Source: Pseudomonas jessenii
GTDB taxonomy: Bacteria > Pseudomonadota > Gammaproteobacteria > Pseudomonadales > Pseudomonadaceae
Reading direction: 5' to 3'
Length of the DNA stretch: 64,000 nucleotides
Assembly: GCF_002236115.1 (NCBI RefSeq)
Contig: NZ_NIWT01000002.1
Coordinates: forward strand, 620,001 to 684,000
Position numbers and translations under genes: made by a program. Positions 27,726 to 38,013 of this stretch are shown here, piece after piece (positions within the stretch are counted from its first letter, which is position 1; each line of letters begins with the position of its first letter). A model generated the notes under the pieces. It searched no databases and was not told the DNA's origin. It worked only from the letters and a program-made list of their open reading frames with translations.

Positions 27726-28046
27726 ATGCCTTGGAAGCTCGCGTCATTGGGTACTTTGTTGGCCGTTGCCACGCTGGCCGGTTGCAGCACTCCCTCTACG
27801 GAGTCGGCAACAACGGATGTTGCGACGACTGACACGGGTCACAGTCGCTGTGAGGCAAAGGCTGCCGAGTTCACCATCGGCAAACAGGCATCGCCGCAGC
27901 TGCTCGAGCAGGCGCGTACCCGTGCCGGGGCGCAAAGTGCACGGTTCCTGCTGCCAACCGATATGGTGACGCTGGAGTACCGTTCCGATCGCCTGAACCT
28001 GAACACCGATGCCAGCCGGGTAGTGACCCGCGTCAACTGCGGCTGA
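27726..28046 (+). CDS. I78-family peptidase inhibitor lipoprotein
   Basis: A 106-residue lipoprotein (lipobox TLAGCS, lipid cysteine C20). The mature part matches inhibitor family I78, relatives of potato inhibitor I: IGKQASPQLLEQARTRAGAQ, RFLLPTDMVTLEYRSDRLNL and a final VNCG. It may protect the envelope from serine proteases. AAGGAGG precedes the ATG, and a bidirectional terminator follows. Confidence 0.8.
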   Translation: MPWKLASLGTLLAVATLAGCSTPSTESATTDVATTDTGHSRCEAKAAEFTIGKQASPQLLEQARTRAGAQSARFLLPTDMVTLEYRSDRLNLNTDASRVVTRVNCG

Positions 28047-28070
28047 TCGTTCGACTTTTGTTTCACCCAT

Positions 28071-28102
28071 AAAAAACCCCGTCACATGGACGGGGTTTTT
28101 TT
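28071..28102. terminator. Bidirectional terminator
   Basis: AAAAAACCCCGTC-acat-GACGGGGTTTTTTT: an A run, a GC stem and a T run, between the convergent I78 inhibitor and cold-shock genes. Confidence 0.93.
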
Positions 28103-28116
28103 AGTGCGCCTGGAAA

Positions 28117-28329
28117 TTACTCTGGGCGAACTTGAGCAGCTTGCATACCCTTTTGGCCTTTCTCAGCCACGAAGGAAACAGTCTGGCCTTCTTTCAGGCT
28201 TTTGAAACCGTCGCTTTCGATAGCTTTGAAGTGTACGAACAGGTCGTCACCGCCACCTTGAGGAGTGATGAAGCCGAAGCCTTTTTCATCGTTGAACCAT
28301 TTAACGGTGCCGGTTTGGCGATTAGACAT
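28117..28329 (-). CDS. Cold-shock-domain protein (CspA family)
   Basis: A 70-residue single cold-shock domain that binds single-stranded nucleic acid. RNP1 (KGFGFI) and RNP2 (DLFVHF) are intact, and [20 protein letters not shown] is the family N-terminus. It probably has a sizable 5' leader, since no other gene occupies the 290 bases upstream, as common for cold-shock genes. Which of the several Pseudomonas paralogues it is cannot be said. Confidence 0.93.
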   Translation of the reverse strand: MSNRQTGTVKWFNDEKGFGFITPQGGGDDLFVHFKAIESDGFKSLKEGQTVSFVAEKGQKGMQAAQVRPE

Positions 28330-28621
28330 GGTGTATCTCCAAGAAACATATATTTTCAGTAGTACTGTGCTGCTCAGGCCAACTGGGCACACCCGAGTAT
28401 CATAGTCGAAATGTTCGGTTTGGGAGCCCCCCGGACGCACTGTTTGCCAATCAGACGTTTTTTCTTTGTGTCCTTTAGCGGCTGAAAGCCCCGTTCTATA
28501 AGGCTTTCGGCCGAAAGTTAAGGCAATAAAAAAAGCTGAAAAACCTGAATAAATTGTACGAAAGGTCCTGTTTCAGCGGCTTTTTAACAGTATTTCAGGG
28601 GCTGAAAGCGTGGGGGCGGGC

Positions 28622-28924
28622 TTATTTTTGCTCTGTTTTGGTGGCCTTGCAGGCTGCAATTTTGCTCAGTGCCTGCTGCTTCAATGTGTCGCTGGCCGTG
28701 TTGTTCATCAGGGCCTGAATGTCGGCGGCAGGGTACGATTTGATGGCATCGGCACCGCAGGCGCAGTGGGATTTTGCTGCCGGCGTACCAATCTTCTCGG
28801 CAGCGGCAGGAACGCACTGATCCATGTATTTCTGTCGTTCGCCTTTTGGCCATTCTGCATGGGCGGCCAGTGGCAGGAGGAGAATGACGGGGGCGACTAC
28901 GGCGAATAAACGATTCAGACGCAT
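28622..28924 (-). CDS. Small secreted protein of unknown function
   Basis: A 100-residue protein with a 23-residue signal peptide (LLLPLAAHAEW). The mature part has three cysteines (one before a KIGTPAAKSHCACGADAIKS segment) that could form a disulfide, and an Ala/Lys-rich helical end. An AAGGAG site precedes the ATG at 28924; an upstream in-frame start would hide the signal peptide. No family is recognised. Confidence 0.65.
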   Translation of the reverse strand: MRLNRLFAVVAPVILLLPLAAHAEWPKGERQKYMDQCVPAAAEKIGTPAAKSHCACGADAIKSYPAADIQALMNNTASDTLKQQALSKIAACKATKTEQK

Positions 28925-29299
28925 GCTGAGATACTCCTTGTGGGTCAGATATCTTGTTATCTGAGGGCGATAGTGCGCTTCAAGTTCAGCACTCTGGCAT
29001 AAAAACAGCCAATTTACCCTGCTGCAAAACCTGCGCACCGTGGCAACCGTTCATCTGTGCTAGCATGCGTGGCTCGGGCGTTTGCAGGCTCCGACGGACC
29101 TTCAGTCCCGGTGGCGGCAGATGCACGATTAACCCTGATTTGAATCCCAGTCACTCTGGTTCGGTTTCCCGGTTGGCCGCAAGGCTCCTGCCGCTGTAAG
29201 GCAGGCGTTCGTCATTGAACGGCCTGGACCGGATCTTGTACTGGCTCATCCCAACCCACGTGACCTTTGGTAGGGGTCACCACTAGGAGAGGAGGCGCC
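28925..29299 (+). promoter_or_regulatory. thrS upstream region with hairpin
   Basis: About 375 non-coding bases. Just before the ribosome site, GTGACC (29260-29265) and GGTCAC (29275-29280) can pair around nine bases, ending a few bases before GGAGAGGAGG. E. coli ThrRS represses its own mRNA by binding tRNA-like stems near the start; a similar role is possible but not shown. Confidence 0.35.
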
Positions 29300-31222
29300 A
29301 TGCCAACTATTACTCTTCCCGACGGCAGTCAACGTTCATTCGATCACCCGGTTTCCGTAGCCGAGGTCGCCGCATCCATCGGTGCAGGCCTGGCCAAGGC
29401 CACCGTTGCCGGCAAGGTCGATGGCAAGCTGGTCGACGCCAGCGACATCATCGACAGCGACGCGTCGCTGCAAATCATCACGCCAAAGGATGAAGAGGGG
29501 CTGGAGATCATTCGCCACTCTTGCGCCCACCTGGTTGGCCACGCGGTCAAGCAGTTGTACCCGACCGCCAAAATGGTCATCGGTCCGGTCATCGATGAAG
29601 GTTTCTATTACGACATCGCCTTCGAGCGTCCTTTCACTCCGGACGACCTGGCGGCCATCGAACAGCGCATGCAGCAGCTGATCGAGAAAGATTACGACGT
29701 GATCAAGAAAGTCACTCCGCGCGCCGAAGTGATCGAAGTGTTCAAGGCCCGTGGCGAAGACTACAAGTTGCGCCTGGTCGAAGACATGCCGAACGAGCAG
29801 GCCATGGGCCTGTACTATCACGAAGAATACGTCGACATGTGCCGCGGTCCGCACGTGCCGAACACCCGCTTCCTGAAATCCTTCAAGCTGACCAAACTGT
29901 CCGGTGCCTACTGGCGCGGTGACGCCAAGAACGAGCAATTGCAGCGCGTCTACGGCACCGCATGGGCGGACAAGAAGCAGCTGGCGGCTTACATCCAGCG
30001 CATCGAAGAAGCCGAAAAGCGCGACCATCGCAAGATCGGCAAGCGCCTGGGCCTGTTCCACACTCAGGAAGAGTCGCCGGGCATGGTGTTCTGGCATCCG
30101 AACGGCTGGACTTTGTACCAGGTGCTCGAGCAGTACATGCGCAAGGTTCAGCGCGACAATGGCTACCTGGAAATCAAGACGCCGCAAGTCGTTGACCGCA
30201 GCCTGTGGGAGAAATCCGGGCACTGGGCCAACTACGCCGACAACATGTTCACCACCCAGTCGGAAAACCGCGATTACGCGATCAAGCCAATGAACTGCCC
30301 TTGCCACGTGCAGGTGTTCAACCAGGGCCTGAAAAGCTACCGCGAGCTGCCAATGCGCCTGGCCGAGTTTGGTGCGTGCCACCGTAACGAGCCATCGGGT
30401 GCCTTACACGGCATCATGCGCGTGCGCGCATTCACTCAGGACGACGCCCACATCTTCTGCACCGAAGAGCAGATGCAGGCCGAGTCCGCCGCGTTTATCA
30501 AGCTGACCATGGATGTCTACGCCGATTTCGGCTTTAAAGATGTCGAGATGAAGCTGTCCACTCGTCCGGAAAAACGCGTCGGGTCCGACGAGCTTTGGGA
30601 TCGTGCCGAAGCTGCGCTGGCCGCAGCCCTTGATAGCGCGGGCCTGCCGTACGATCTGCAACCGGGCGAGGGTGCGTTCTACGGTCCGAAGATCGAATTC
30701 TCGTTGAAAGATTGTCTCGGTCGCGTCTGGCAGTGTGGTACCCTGCAGCTCGATTTTAACCTGCCGGTCCGTCTGGGAGCCGAATTCGTCTCCGAAGACA
30801 ACAGTCGCAAGCACCCGGTGATGTTGCACCGGGCGATCCTGGGGTCCTTCGAGCGTTTCGTCGGAATCCTGATCGAGCACTACGAGGGTGCATTCCCGGC
30901 GTGGCTTGCTCCGACCCAGGCAGTGGTGATGAATATCACTGACAAACAGGCTGATTTCGCCGCCGAGGTTGAAAAAACCCTCAACGAAAGCGGATTTCGT
31001 GCCAAGTCTGACTTGAGAAATGAAAAAATCGGCTTTAAAATCCGCGAGCATACTTTGCTCAAGGTTCCTTATCTCTTGGTTATCGGAGATCGGGAAGTCG
31101 AGATGCAGACTGTCGCTGTGCGTACTCGTGAAGGTGCTGACCTGGGCTCGATGCCCGTCGCCCAGTTCGCTGAGTTCCTCGCGCAAGCGGTTTCCCGGCG
31201 TGGTCGCCAAGATTCGGAGTAA
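29300..31222 (+). CDS. thrS: Threonyl-tRNA synthetase
   Basis: A 640-residue class II synthetase charging tRNA-Thr. In order: TGS domain ([20 protein letters not shown]), editing domain with [10 protein letters not shown] and the later metal-site segment, catalytic core with zinc cysteine in [10 protein letters not shown], motif 2 [13 protein letters not shown], motif 3 [14 protein letters not shown], and the C-terminal anticodon domain. The start at 29300 follows a GGAGAGGAGG site. The infC start codon overlaps the last base of the thrS stop. Full length for the family. Confidence 0.97.
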   Translation: MPTITLPDGSQRSFDHPVSVAEVAASIGAGLAKATVAGKVDGKLVDASDIIDSDASLQIITPKDEEGLEIIRHSCAHLVGHAVKQLYPTAKMVIGPVIDEGFYYDIAFERPFTPDDLAAIEQRMQQLIEKDYDVIKKVTPRAEVIEVFKARGEDYKLRLVEDMPNEQAMGLYYHEEYVDMCRGPHVPNTRFLKSFKLTKLSGAYWRGDAKNEQLQRVYGTAWADKKQLAAYIQRIEEAEKRDHRKIGKRLGLFHTQEESPGMVFWHPNGWTLYQVLEQYMRKVQRDNGYLEIKTPQVVDRSLWEKSGHWANYADNMFTTQSENRDYAIKPMNCPCHVQVFNQGLKSYRELPMRLAEFGACHRNEPSGALHGIMRVRAFTQDDAHIFCTEEQMQAESAAFIKLTMDVYADFGFKDVEMKLSTRPEKRVGSDELWDRAEAALAAALDSAGLPYDLQPGEGAFYGPKIEFSLKDCLGRVWQCGTLQLDFNLPVRLGAEFVSEDNSRKHPVMLHRAILGSFERFVGILIEHYEGAFPAWLAPTQAVVMNITDKQADFAAEVEKTLNESGFRAKSDLRNEKIGFKIREHTLLKVPYLLVIGDREVEMQTVAVRTREGADLGSMPVAQFAEFLAQAVSRRGRQDSE

Positions 31223-31773
31223 TTATTATTAAGCGTGAAATGAGACAAGATAAACGAACTGCACCGAAAGCCCCGATCAACGAGAATATCTCGGCACGCG
31301 AGGTTCGGTTAATTGGGGCTGAAGGTGAACAGCTCGGGATTGTGTCAATTGAAGACGCGCTTCTTAAGGCTGAAGAGGCCAAGCTGGATCTGGTGGAGAT
31401 TTCCGCCGATGCAGTACCACCTGTTTGCAAACTGATGGACTACGGCAAATCGATCTTCGAAAAGAAGAAGCAGATTGCTGCGGCCAAGAAAAACCAGAAG
31501 CAGATTCAGGTTAAAGAAATCAAGTTTCGTCCAGGGACGGAGGAAGGGGATTACCAGGTAAAACTGCGCAACCTGGTACGTTTCCTGAGTGACGGGGACA
31601 GGGCCAAGGTATCCTTGCGATTCCGCGGCCGTGAGATGGCCCACCAGGAGCTGGGGATGGAACTCCTCAAGCGAGTTGAAGGTGACTTGCTCGAGTACGG
31701 TTCGGTCGAACAGCATCCTAAGATGGAAGGACGCCAGCTGATCATGGTCATCGCCCCGAAAAAGAAGAAGTAA
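31222..31773 (+). CDS. infC: Translation initiation factor IF-3, non-standard ATT start
   Basis: A 183-residue IF-3 that binds the 30S subunit and checks start codons. The gene opens with ATT ATT ATT AAG CGT GAA ATG. Pseudomonas IF-3 begins M-x-I-K-R-E-M, which places the start at the first ATT (31222), one base overlapping the thrS stop. ATT starts let IF-3 repress its own translation. If initiation instead used the ATG at 31240, six residues would be lost. Domains: [19 protein letters not shown] N-terminal part ([20 protein letters not shown]) and the C-terminal [20 protein letters not shown]. Confidence 0.92.
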   Translation: MIIKREMRQDKRTAPKAPINENISAREVRLIGAEGEQLGIVSIEDALLKAEEAKLDLVEISADAVPPVCKLMDYGKSIFEKKKQIAAAKKNQKQIQVKEIKFRPGTEEGDYQVKLRNLVRFLSDGDRAKVSLRFRGREMAHQELGMELLKRVEGDLLEYGSVEQHPKMEGRQLIMVIAPKKKK

Positions 31774-31833
31774 TCAACAGGGCACGGCAGGCCTTCTGAT
31801 TATGTTTATCAACTGAATGCGGAGTATCCGAAC

Positions 31834-32028
31834 ATGCCAAAAATGAAGACCAAAAGTGGTGCTGCTAAGCGGTTTCTGAAAACTGCTAACGGTATCAAGC
31901 ACAAGCACGCTTTCAAGAGCCACATCCTGACCAAAATGTCGACCAAGCGTAAGCGTCAACTGCGCGGTAGCAGCTTGCTGCATCCGTCTGACGTGGCAAA
32001 AGTCGAGCGCATGCTGCGCCTTCGTTAA
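31834..32028 (+). CDS. rpmI: 50S ribosomal protein L35
   Basis: A 64-residue basic ribosomal protein with the usual start [18 protein letters not shown] and a C-terminal [20 protein letters not shown]. It lies 60 bases after infC and 28 before rplT. In enterobacteria L20 represses this gene from the infC-rpmI junction; that gap is present here but the RNA structure was not resolved. Confidence 0.96.
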   Translation: MPKMKTKSGAAKRFLKTANGIKHKHAFKSHILTKMSTKRKRQLRGSSLLHPSDVAKVERMLRLR

Positions 32029-32056
32029 TTTTAGTCAAGAATAGAGGAAGTAACTC

Positions 32057-32413
32057 ATGGCTCGTGTAAAGCGTGGCGTCATTGCCCGTAAGCGTCACAA
32101 AAAAATTCTGAAACTTGCTAAAGGCTACTACGGCGCACGCTCCCGCGTATTCCGTGTTGCCAAGCAAGCGGTAATCAAGGCAGGCCAATACGCCTACCGT
32201 GACCGTCGTCAGAAAAAACGTCAGTTCCGCGCTCTGTGGATCGCTCGTATCAACGCTGGTGCTCGTATCAACGGTCTGTCCTACAGCCGTTTCATCGCCG
32301 GCCTGAAAAAAGCGTCCATCGAGATCGACCGTAAGGTTCTGGCTGATCTGGCAGTGAACGAAAAAGCGGCGTTTGCTGCGATTGTCGAGAAAGCTAAAGC
32401 CACCTTGGCTTAA
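32057..32413 (+). CDS. rplT: 50S ribosomal protein L20
   Basis: A 118-residue ribosome assembly protein: [20 protein letters not shown], then [20 protein letters not shown] and [15 protein letters not shown]. It binds 23S rRNA early in assembly and is a known autogenous repressor of the rpmI-rplT mRNA. The following 110 bases hold a strong hairpin before pheS. Confidence 0.97.
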   Translation: MARVKRGVIARKRHKKILKLAKGYYGARSRVFRVAKQAVIKAGQYAYRDRRQKKRQFRALWIARINAGARINGLSYSRFIAGLKKASIEIDRKVLADLAVNEKAAFAAIVEKAKATLA

Positions 32414-32471
32414 GTACCCCCGACAGTCACCCGGCCTCGCATCTGTGGGGTCAGGTGTTAAACGTCATAAA

Positions 32472-33539
<1,068 letters not shown>

Positions 33540-33565
33540 TCGTAACGAATTCTTAGGAGAGCAGG

Positions 33566-35944
33566 ATGAAATTCAGTGAACAATGGCTGCGTGGCTGGGT
33601 TAGCCCGCAGGTAAGTCGCGACGAGCTGGTTGCTCGTCTGTCGATGGCCGGTCTTGAGGTCGATAGCGTTACGCCGGCCGCCGGTGTTTTCAGTGGCGTG
33701 GTCGTTGGCGAGGTGCTGAGTACCGAGCAGCACCCGGATGCCGACAAACTGCGCGTGTGCCAGGTCAGCAACGGTTCGGAAACCTTCCAGGTTGTTTGCG
33801 GTGCGCCAAACGTGCGCCCGGGCCTGAAGATTCCTTTCGCCATGATCGGCGCCGAGCTGCCAGGCGACTTCAAGATCAAGAAAGCCAAGCTGCGTGGCGT
33901 CGAGTCCAACGGCATGCTGTGCTCGCAAACCGAGCTGCAGGTTGGTGAAGGCAATGACGGCCTGATGGAACTGCCTGCCGATGCGCCGGTGGGCGAGGAT
34001 TTCCGCGTTTACCTGGACCTGGAAGACGCCAGCATCGAGGTCGATCTGACCCCGAACCGTGGTGACTGCCTGTCCCTGGCCGGTCTGGCCCGTGAAGTGG
34101 GTGCCCTGTACGCCGCTGCGGTGGTCCGTCCGGTGGTGGCTTCGGTTCCTGCCGCCCACGACGAAGTGCGCTCGGTAGAAGTGCTGGCGCCCGCCGCGTG
34201 CCCGCGTTACCTGGGGCGTGTGATCCGTAACGTCGACCTGTCCAAAGCAACGCCTCTGTGGATGGTCGAGCGTCTGCGTCGTGCCGACGTGCGCAGCATC
34301 GACGCTGCCGTCGACATCACCAACTATGTGATGCTGGAACTGGGTCAGCCGCTGCACGCCTTCGATCTCGCCGAAATCAACGGTGGCATCCGTGTGCGCA
34401 TGGCTGAAGAGGGCGAGAAGCTGGTGCTGCTCGACGGCCAGGAAGTCAGCCTGCGTAGCGATACGCTGGTGATTGCCGACCACTCCCGCGCACTGGCAAT
34501 TGCCGGCGTCATGGGTGGCGAGCACAGCGGTGTTTCCGCGACCACACGTGATGTGTTCCTGGAAAGCGCCTTCTTCGACCAGATCGCCGTTGCAGGCAAG
34601 GCCCGTTCCTATGGCCTGCACACCGATGCATCCCATCGCTATGAGCGTGGCGTAGACTGGCAGCTGGCCCGCGAAGCCATGGAGCGCGCGACTGGTTTGC
34701 TGCTGGAAATCACCGGTGGTGAAGCGGGTCCGATCATCGAGACCGTCAGCGAACAGCACCTGCCGAAAATTGCTCCGATCACCCTGCGTGCCCAGCGTAT
34801 TACCCAGATGCTGGGTATGGAAATGGATTCGGCCGAGGTGGAGCGTCTGCTCAACGCCTTGGGCCTGACCATTACTGCCGATGGGGCAGGGCAGTGGCGT
34901 GTAGAAGTTCCAAGCCATCGCTTCGATATCAGCCTGGAAGTGGACCTGATCGAAGAACTGGCACGCCTGTATGGCTACAACCGTTTGCCGGTTCGTTATC
35001 CGCAAGCGCGCCTGGCGCCGCAAGCCAAGGCAGAAGCCCGTAGCGACCTGCCTGAACTGCGCCGCCTGCTGGTTGCCCGTGGATATCAGGAAGCAATTAC
35101 CTATAGCTTCATCGATCCGAAACAGTTCGAACTGTTTAATCCGGGTGTGGAGCCGTTGCTGCTGGCCAATCCGATCTCCAATGACATGGCTGCCATGCGC
35201 TCGTCGCTGTGGCCGGGTCTGGTCAAGGCGCTTCAACACAACCTGAACCGTCAGCAGGATCGCGTGCGTCTGTTCGAAAGCGGCCTGCGTTTCGTTGGCC
35301 AGCTTGAAGGTCTGAAGCAAGAGCCGATGTTGGCGGGTGTTGTTTGCGGTAGTCGCCTGCCGGAAGGCTGGGCGCAGGGTCGCGATACCGTCGACTTCTT
35401 CGACGTCAAGGCAGACGTGGAAGCGGTGCTGGGTTTTGCCGGTGCTCTGGATTCGTTCACTTTCGTGCCAGGCAAGCACCCAGCGCTGCACCCGGGTCAA
35501 ACCGCGCGCATCGAGCGTGACGGTCGTCTGGTCGGCTTCATTGGCGCGATCCACCCTGAATTGTCGAAAACCCTCGGTCTCGACCGTCCGGTCTTCGTCT
35601 TCGAGTTGGTTCTGGCGGAAGTGGCGTCGGGCAAAATGCCAAAATTCCACGAGTTATCGCGCTTTCCTGAAGTGCGTCGTGACCTTGCGCTGATTGCTCA
35701 CAAAGACGTTGCAGCCACGGCTGTACTGGACGTAATCCGTGAAAATGCAGGCGAATGGCTGACAGACCTCAGGCTATTTGACGTGTATCAGGGTAAAGGC
35801 ATTGATCCTGATAGAAAAAGCCTCGCAGTCGGCTTGACCTGGCAGCATCCATCGCGCACTCTTAATGACGATGAGGTGAATACCGCAACGCAAAACATCC
35901 TCACCTCGCTCGAACAAAGGTTGAACGCCACGTTAAGGAAGTGA
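33566..35944 (+). CDS. pheT: Phenylalanyl-tRNA synthetase beta subunit
   Basis: A 792-residue subunit holding the tRNA-binding and editing domains. In order: EMAP-like tRNA-binding domain (HPDADKLRVCQVSNGSETFQ), B3/B4 editing region (VDITNYVMLELGQPLHAFDL), B5 domain, catalytic-like core, and the C-terminal FDX-ACB domain that binds the anticodon stem (FHELSRFPEVRRDLALIAHK). Starts 26 bases after pheS; ihfA begins three bases after its stop. Full length. Confidence 0.97.
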   Translation: MKFSEQWLRGWVSPQVSRDELVARLSMAGLEVDSVTPAAGVFSGVVVGEVLSTEQHPDADKLRVCQVSNGSETFQVVCGAPNVRPGLKIPFAMIGAELPGDFKIKKAKLRGVESNGMLCSQTELQVGEGNDGLMELPADAPVGEDFRVYLDLEDASIEVDLTPNRGDCLSLAGLAREVGALYAAAVVRPVVASVPAAHDEVRSVEVLAPAACPRYLGRVIRNVDLSKATPLWMVERLRRADVRSIDAAVDITNYVMLELGQPLHAFDLAEINGGIRVRMAEEGEKLVLLDGQEVSLRSDTLVIADHSRALAIAGVMGGEHSGVSATTRDVFLESAFFDQIAVAGKARSYGLHTDASHRYERGVDWQLAREAMERATGLLLEITGGEAGPIIETVSEQHLPKIAPITLRAQRITQMLGMEMDSAEVERLLNALGLTITADGAGQWRVEVPSHRFDISLEVDLIEELARLYGYNRLPVRYPQARLAPQAKAEARSDLPELRRLLVARGYQEAITYSFIDPKQFELFNPGVEPLLLANPISNDMAAMRSSLWPGLVKALQHNLNRQQDRVRLFESGLRFVGQLEGLKQEPMLAGVVCGSRLPEGWAQGRDTVDFFDVKADVEAVLGFAGALDSFTFVPGKHPALHPGQTARIERDGRLVGFIGAIHPELSKTLGLDRPVFVFELVLAEVASGKMPKFHELSRFPEVRRDLALIAHKDVAATAVLDVIRENAGEWLTDLRLFDVYQGKGIDPDRKSLAVGLTWQHPSRTLNDDEVNTATQNILTSLEQRLNATLRK

Positions 35945-35947
35945 CGT

Positions 35948-36250
35948 ATGGGGGCTCTGACGAAAGCTGAGATGGCGGAACGTCTGTATGAAGAGCTGGG
36001 CCTGAACAAACGGGAGGCCAAGGAATTGGTCGAACTGTTTTTTGAAGAAATCAGGCACGCTCTCGAAGACAACGAACAAGTCAAATTGTCCGGTTTCGGC
36101 AATTTCGACCTTCGGGACAAACGCCAGCGGCCTGGCCGCAATCCGAAAACGGGGGAAGAAATCCCGATCACGGCTCGCCGTGTGGTCACCTTTCGTCCAG
36201 GGCAGAAGTTGAAGGCCCGAGTTGAGGCTTATGCTGGAACCAAGTCATAA
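35948..36250 (+). CDS. ihfA: Integration host factor alpha subunit
   Basis: A 100-residue DNA-bending protein that pairs with IhfB. Markers are [40 protein letters not shown] and [19 protein letters not shown] with the DNA-intercalating proline in the RPGRNP loop. It ends the pheST operon as in other gamma-proteobacteria and overlaps the MerR gene by 20 bases. Confidence 0.97.
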   Translation: MGALTKAEMAERLYEELGLNKREAKELVELFFEEIRHALEDNEQVKLSGFGNFDLRDKRQRPGRNPKTGEEIPITARRVVTFRPGQKLKARVEAYAGTKS

Positions 36251-36587
36251 CGACGAGCTCCCCGTCATCCCGGGCAAACGCTACTTCACCATTGGTGAAG
36301 TCAGCGAGCTGTGTGCGGTAAAACCACACGTGCTGCGCTACTGGGAGCAGGAGTTTCCTCAACTCAACCCTGTCAAACGCCGCGGAAACCGCCGGTATTA
36401 TCAGCGCCAGGACGTGCTGATGATCCGGCAGATCCGCGCGCTCCTTTACGATCAGGGGTTCACCATCGGCGGAGCGCGCCTGCGTTTGTCCGGTGATGAA
36501 GCCAAAGACGACACCACCCAATACAAGCAAATGATCCGCCAGATGATCGCCGAGCTCGAAGATGTTCTGGTGGTACTCAAGAAATAA
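36231..36587 (+). CDS. MerR-family transcriptional regulator
   Basis: A 118-residue regulator with an N-terminal MerR winged helix ([20 protein letters not shown], then [20 protein letters not shown]) and a C-terminal coiled-coil dimer helix ([19 protein letters not shown]). It lacks metal-binding cysteines, so it is not a metal sensor. The ATG at 36231, inside the end of ihfA with a TTGAGG site, gives the length seen in Pseudomonas orthologues in this conserved position. Targets are unknown. Confidence 0.9.
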   Translation: MLEPSHNDELPVIPGKRYFTIGEVSELCAVKPHVLRYWEQEFPQLNPVKRRGNRRYYQRQDVLMIRQIRALLYDQGFTIGGARLRLSGDEAKDDTTQYKQMIRQMIAELEDVLVVLKK

Positions 36588-36676
36588 ATTCTCGCTTTTA
36601 AATACTTCCAGTTTTCAAAAGCTTGCGATATATTCTTGAGCGTTCCTCGAGATGAGGGATGGGTTTCACGCCTAGT

Positions 36677-36753
36677 CGGGGCGTAGCGCAGTCCGGTAGC
36701 GCACTAGCATGGGGTGCTAGGGGTCGAGTGTTCGAATCACTCCGTCCCGACCA
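36677..36753 (+). tRNA. tRNA-Pro (anticodon GGG)
   Basis: A 77-base cloverleaf with encoded CCA. The anticodon arm is CTAGC-ATGGGGT-GCTAG, giving GGG; the acceptor stem CGGGGCG pairs with CGTCCCG (one G-T wobble) and the T arm has GTTCGAATC. Mobile DNA begins directly after it, so it is the probable integration site of the ICE. Confidence 0.95.
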
Positions 36754-36770
36754 TATTTTTCAATGACTTG

Positions 36771-36796
36771 GCCCAATCTTCACCGGTTGGGCTTTT
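36771..36796 (+). terminator. Terminator after tRNA-Pro
   Basis: GCCCAATC and GGTTGGGC form an 8-bp stem (one wobble) with a six-base loop, followed by TTTTT. It is 18 bases after the tRNA. Confidence 0.8.
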
Positions 36797-36915
36797 TCAT
36801 GTCTGAAAAAATACTCCCACATTTACTCCCACGGATATTCTGGATCTAGGTAGCTTCGTGTGAGCTAGCGATATCTTTGGCACTGCTTCGCGCGAGTTTT
36901 GGTGTAAGTAAGAAG

Positions 36916-37197
36916 ATGACCCGCCTCGAAACCCTCACCGACATCCAACGCGCCGCGCGATTTTTCTACCTGCAGCATCATACCTTCGCAGGCCAAGGTC
37001 ACCGGGCAGACATTCGGCACCGCCACCACCGGCCTGGCCATTAACCTATTGCGTATCGAGGAAAACCTCTCGGCTGCCTGGCAGCGCCAGTCCGGCACCT
37101 ATGTCGAAAACTTATTCTGGCTTGAATGCGCCGAACGATACGATCGCGCCCATACCTTCCACTACATGGGCCCGCCTTACAGGCAGACTGCCGGTTA
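36916..37197 (+). pseudogene. Phage-type DNA adenine methylase (Dam) fragment
   Basis: Two reading frames joined at about 36990 give one protein piece: RLETLTDIQRAARFFYLQHH, then KVTGQTFGTATTGLAINLLR and YVENLFWLECAERYDRAHTF followed by GPPYRQTAG. This is the middle of a D12-class adenine-N6 methylase of temperate phages; the last words correspond to the catalytic DPPY region, here GPPY. Start, end and frame are lost, so it is a dead scrap beside the tRNA and points to past phage or island insertions here. Confidence 0.7.
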
Positions 37198-37209
37198 GGG
37201 GCGACTTTT

Positions 37210-37436
37210 AGTTTGAGAACGACGAGCGGATGACCAACGAAGATCGCTGGCGAATACGCCAGGAAAAAGCGGCACCCATCCTCAGCGCACTGCATACCTG
37301 GATGTTGGCCCCGCGCGATCTTGTGCCCGAAGGGTCGGCTATCGCCAAAGCTCTGGATTACAGCCTCAAGCGCTGGGCTGCACTGACTCGCTATGCCGAG
37401 GATGGCGCTGTGCCCATAGATAACAACGCAGTCGAA
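37210..37436 (+). pseudogene. IS66 transposase fragment, 5' exon of the intron
   Basis: An open piece without a proper start encodes the late part of an IS66-family TnpC transposase: EDRWRIRQEKAAPILSALHT, KALDYSLKRWAALTRYAEDG and IDNNAVE. The N-terminal two thirds are missing. The coding sequence stops exactly where a group II intron begins and continues at 39783 with NQIRPW, so the intron inserted into an already existing transposase gene. Confidence 0.85.
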
Positions 37437-38013
37437 GTGCGACACGAAGTCGCTTAATGAAGTTGTTCCCCCCAGCGGGAACCACCCGTGTCACCGGGTG
37501 AATCTAGAAGGCTGAATCAAGAGCGCCTTCGACAATGGAACGAGGCACCGCAAGGTGCGGGGTACCAATCGTGAGAGGCGTACCCTTCTGGCAGCCATAG
37601 CCGGACAAGGGCTAGATAGTCGGTATGGTGAACGCATGTGAATCTGCGCAACGATCGTTAAGTTGAGCGAGCGGAAATGGCTTACACGCTCGAACCAAAA
37701 TGGTAATGGAGGTGGGAATTGCGTCTTTCGACTACGCACTCGTGACCCACATGCCTCCCGGTCGATAGCAGGCACCTAACCCGACGCACTTCAGTAGGCG
37801 GAACGTGGAAATCCCGTATCGCTCCCGTCAGGGAAAGCCGTTTGTAAAAACTGCCCATGGCGGTGCGGGCGAAGGAACGAGGAAAAAGCGAACGCCATCC
37901 TGTAATGGGTTGGATAGAAGTTGAAACATCACTTCACGCGAAAGCGGGCAGACGTCCTCATGGTCTCTCTTCACACGAGAGTTGGTAGAACCCTTTCAAC
38001 GGAAGGAGAGCAA

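Noticed and set aside
36800..36915. Possible integrase end just after tRNA-Pro
   Set aside because: The ACTCCCAC repeats resemble sequences near Pseudomonas integrase ends, but no integrase motif could be read in any frame.
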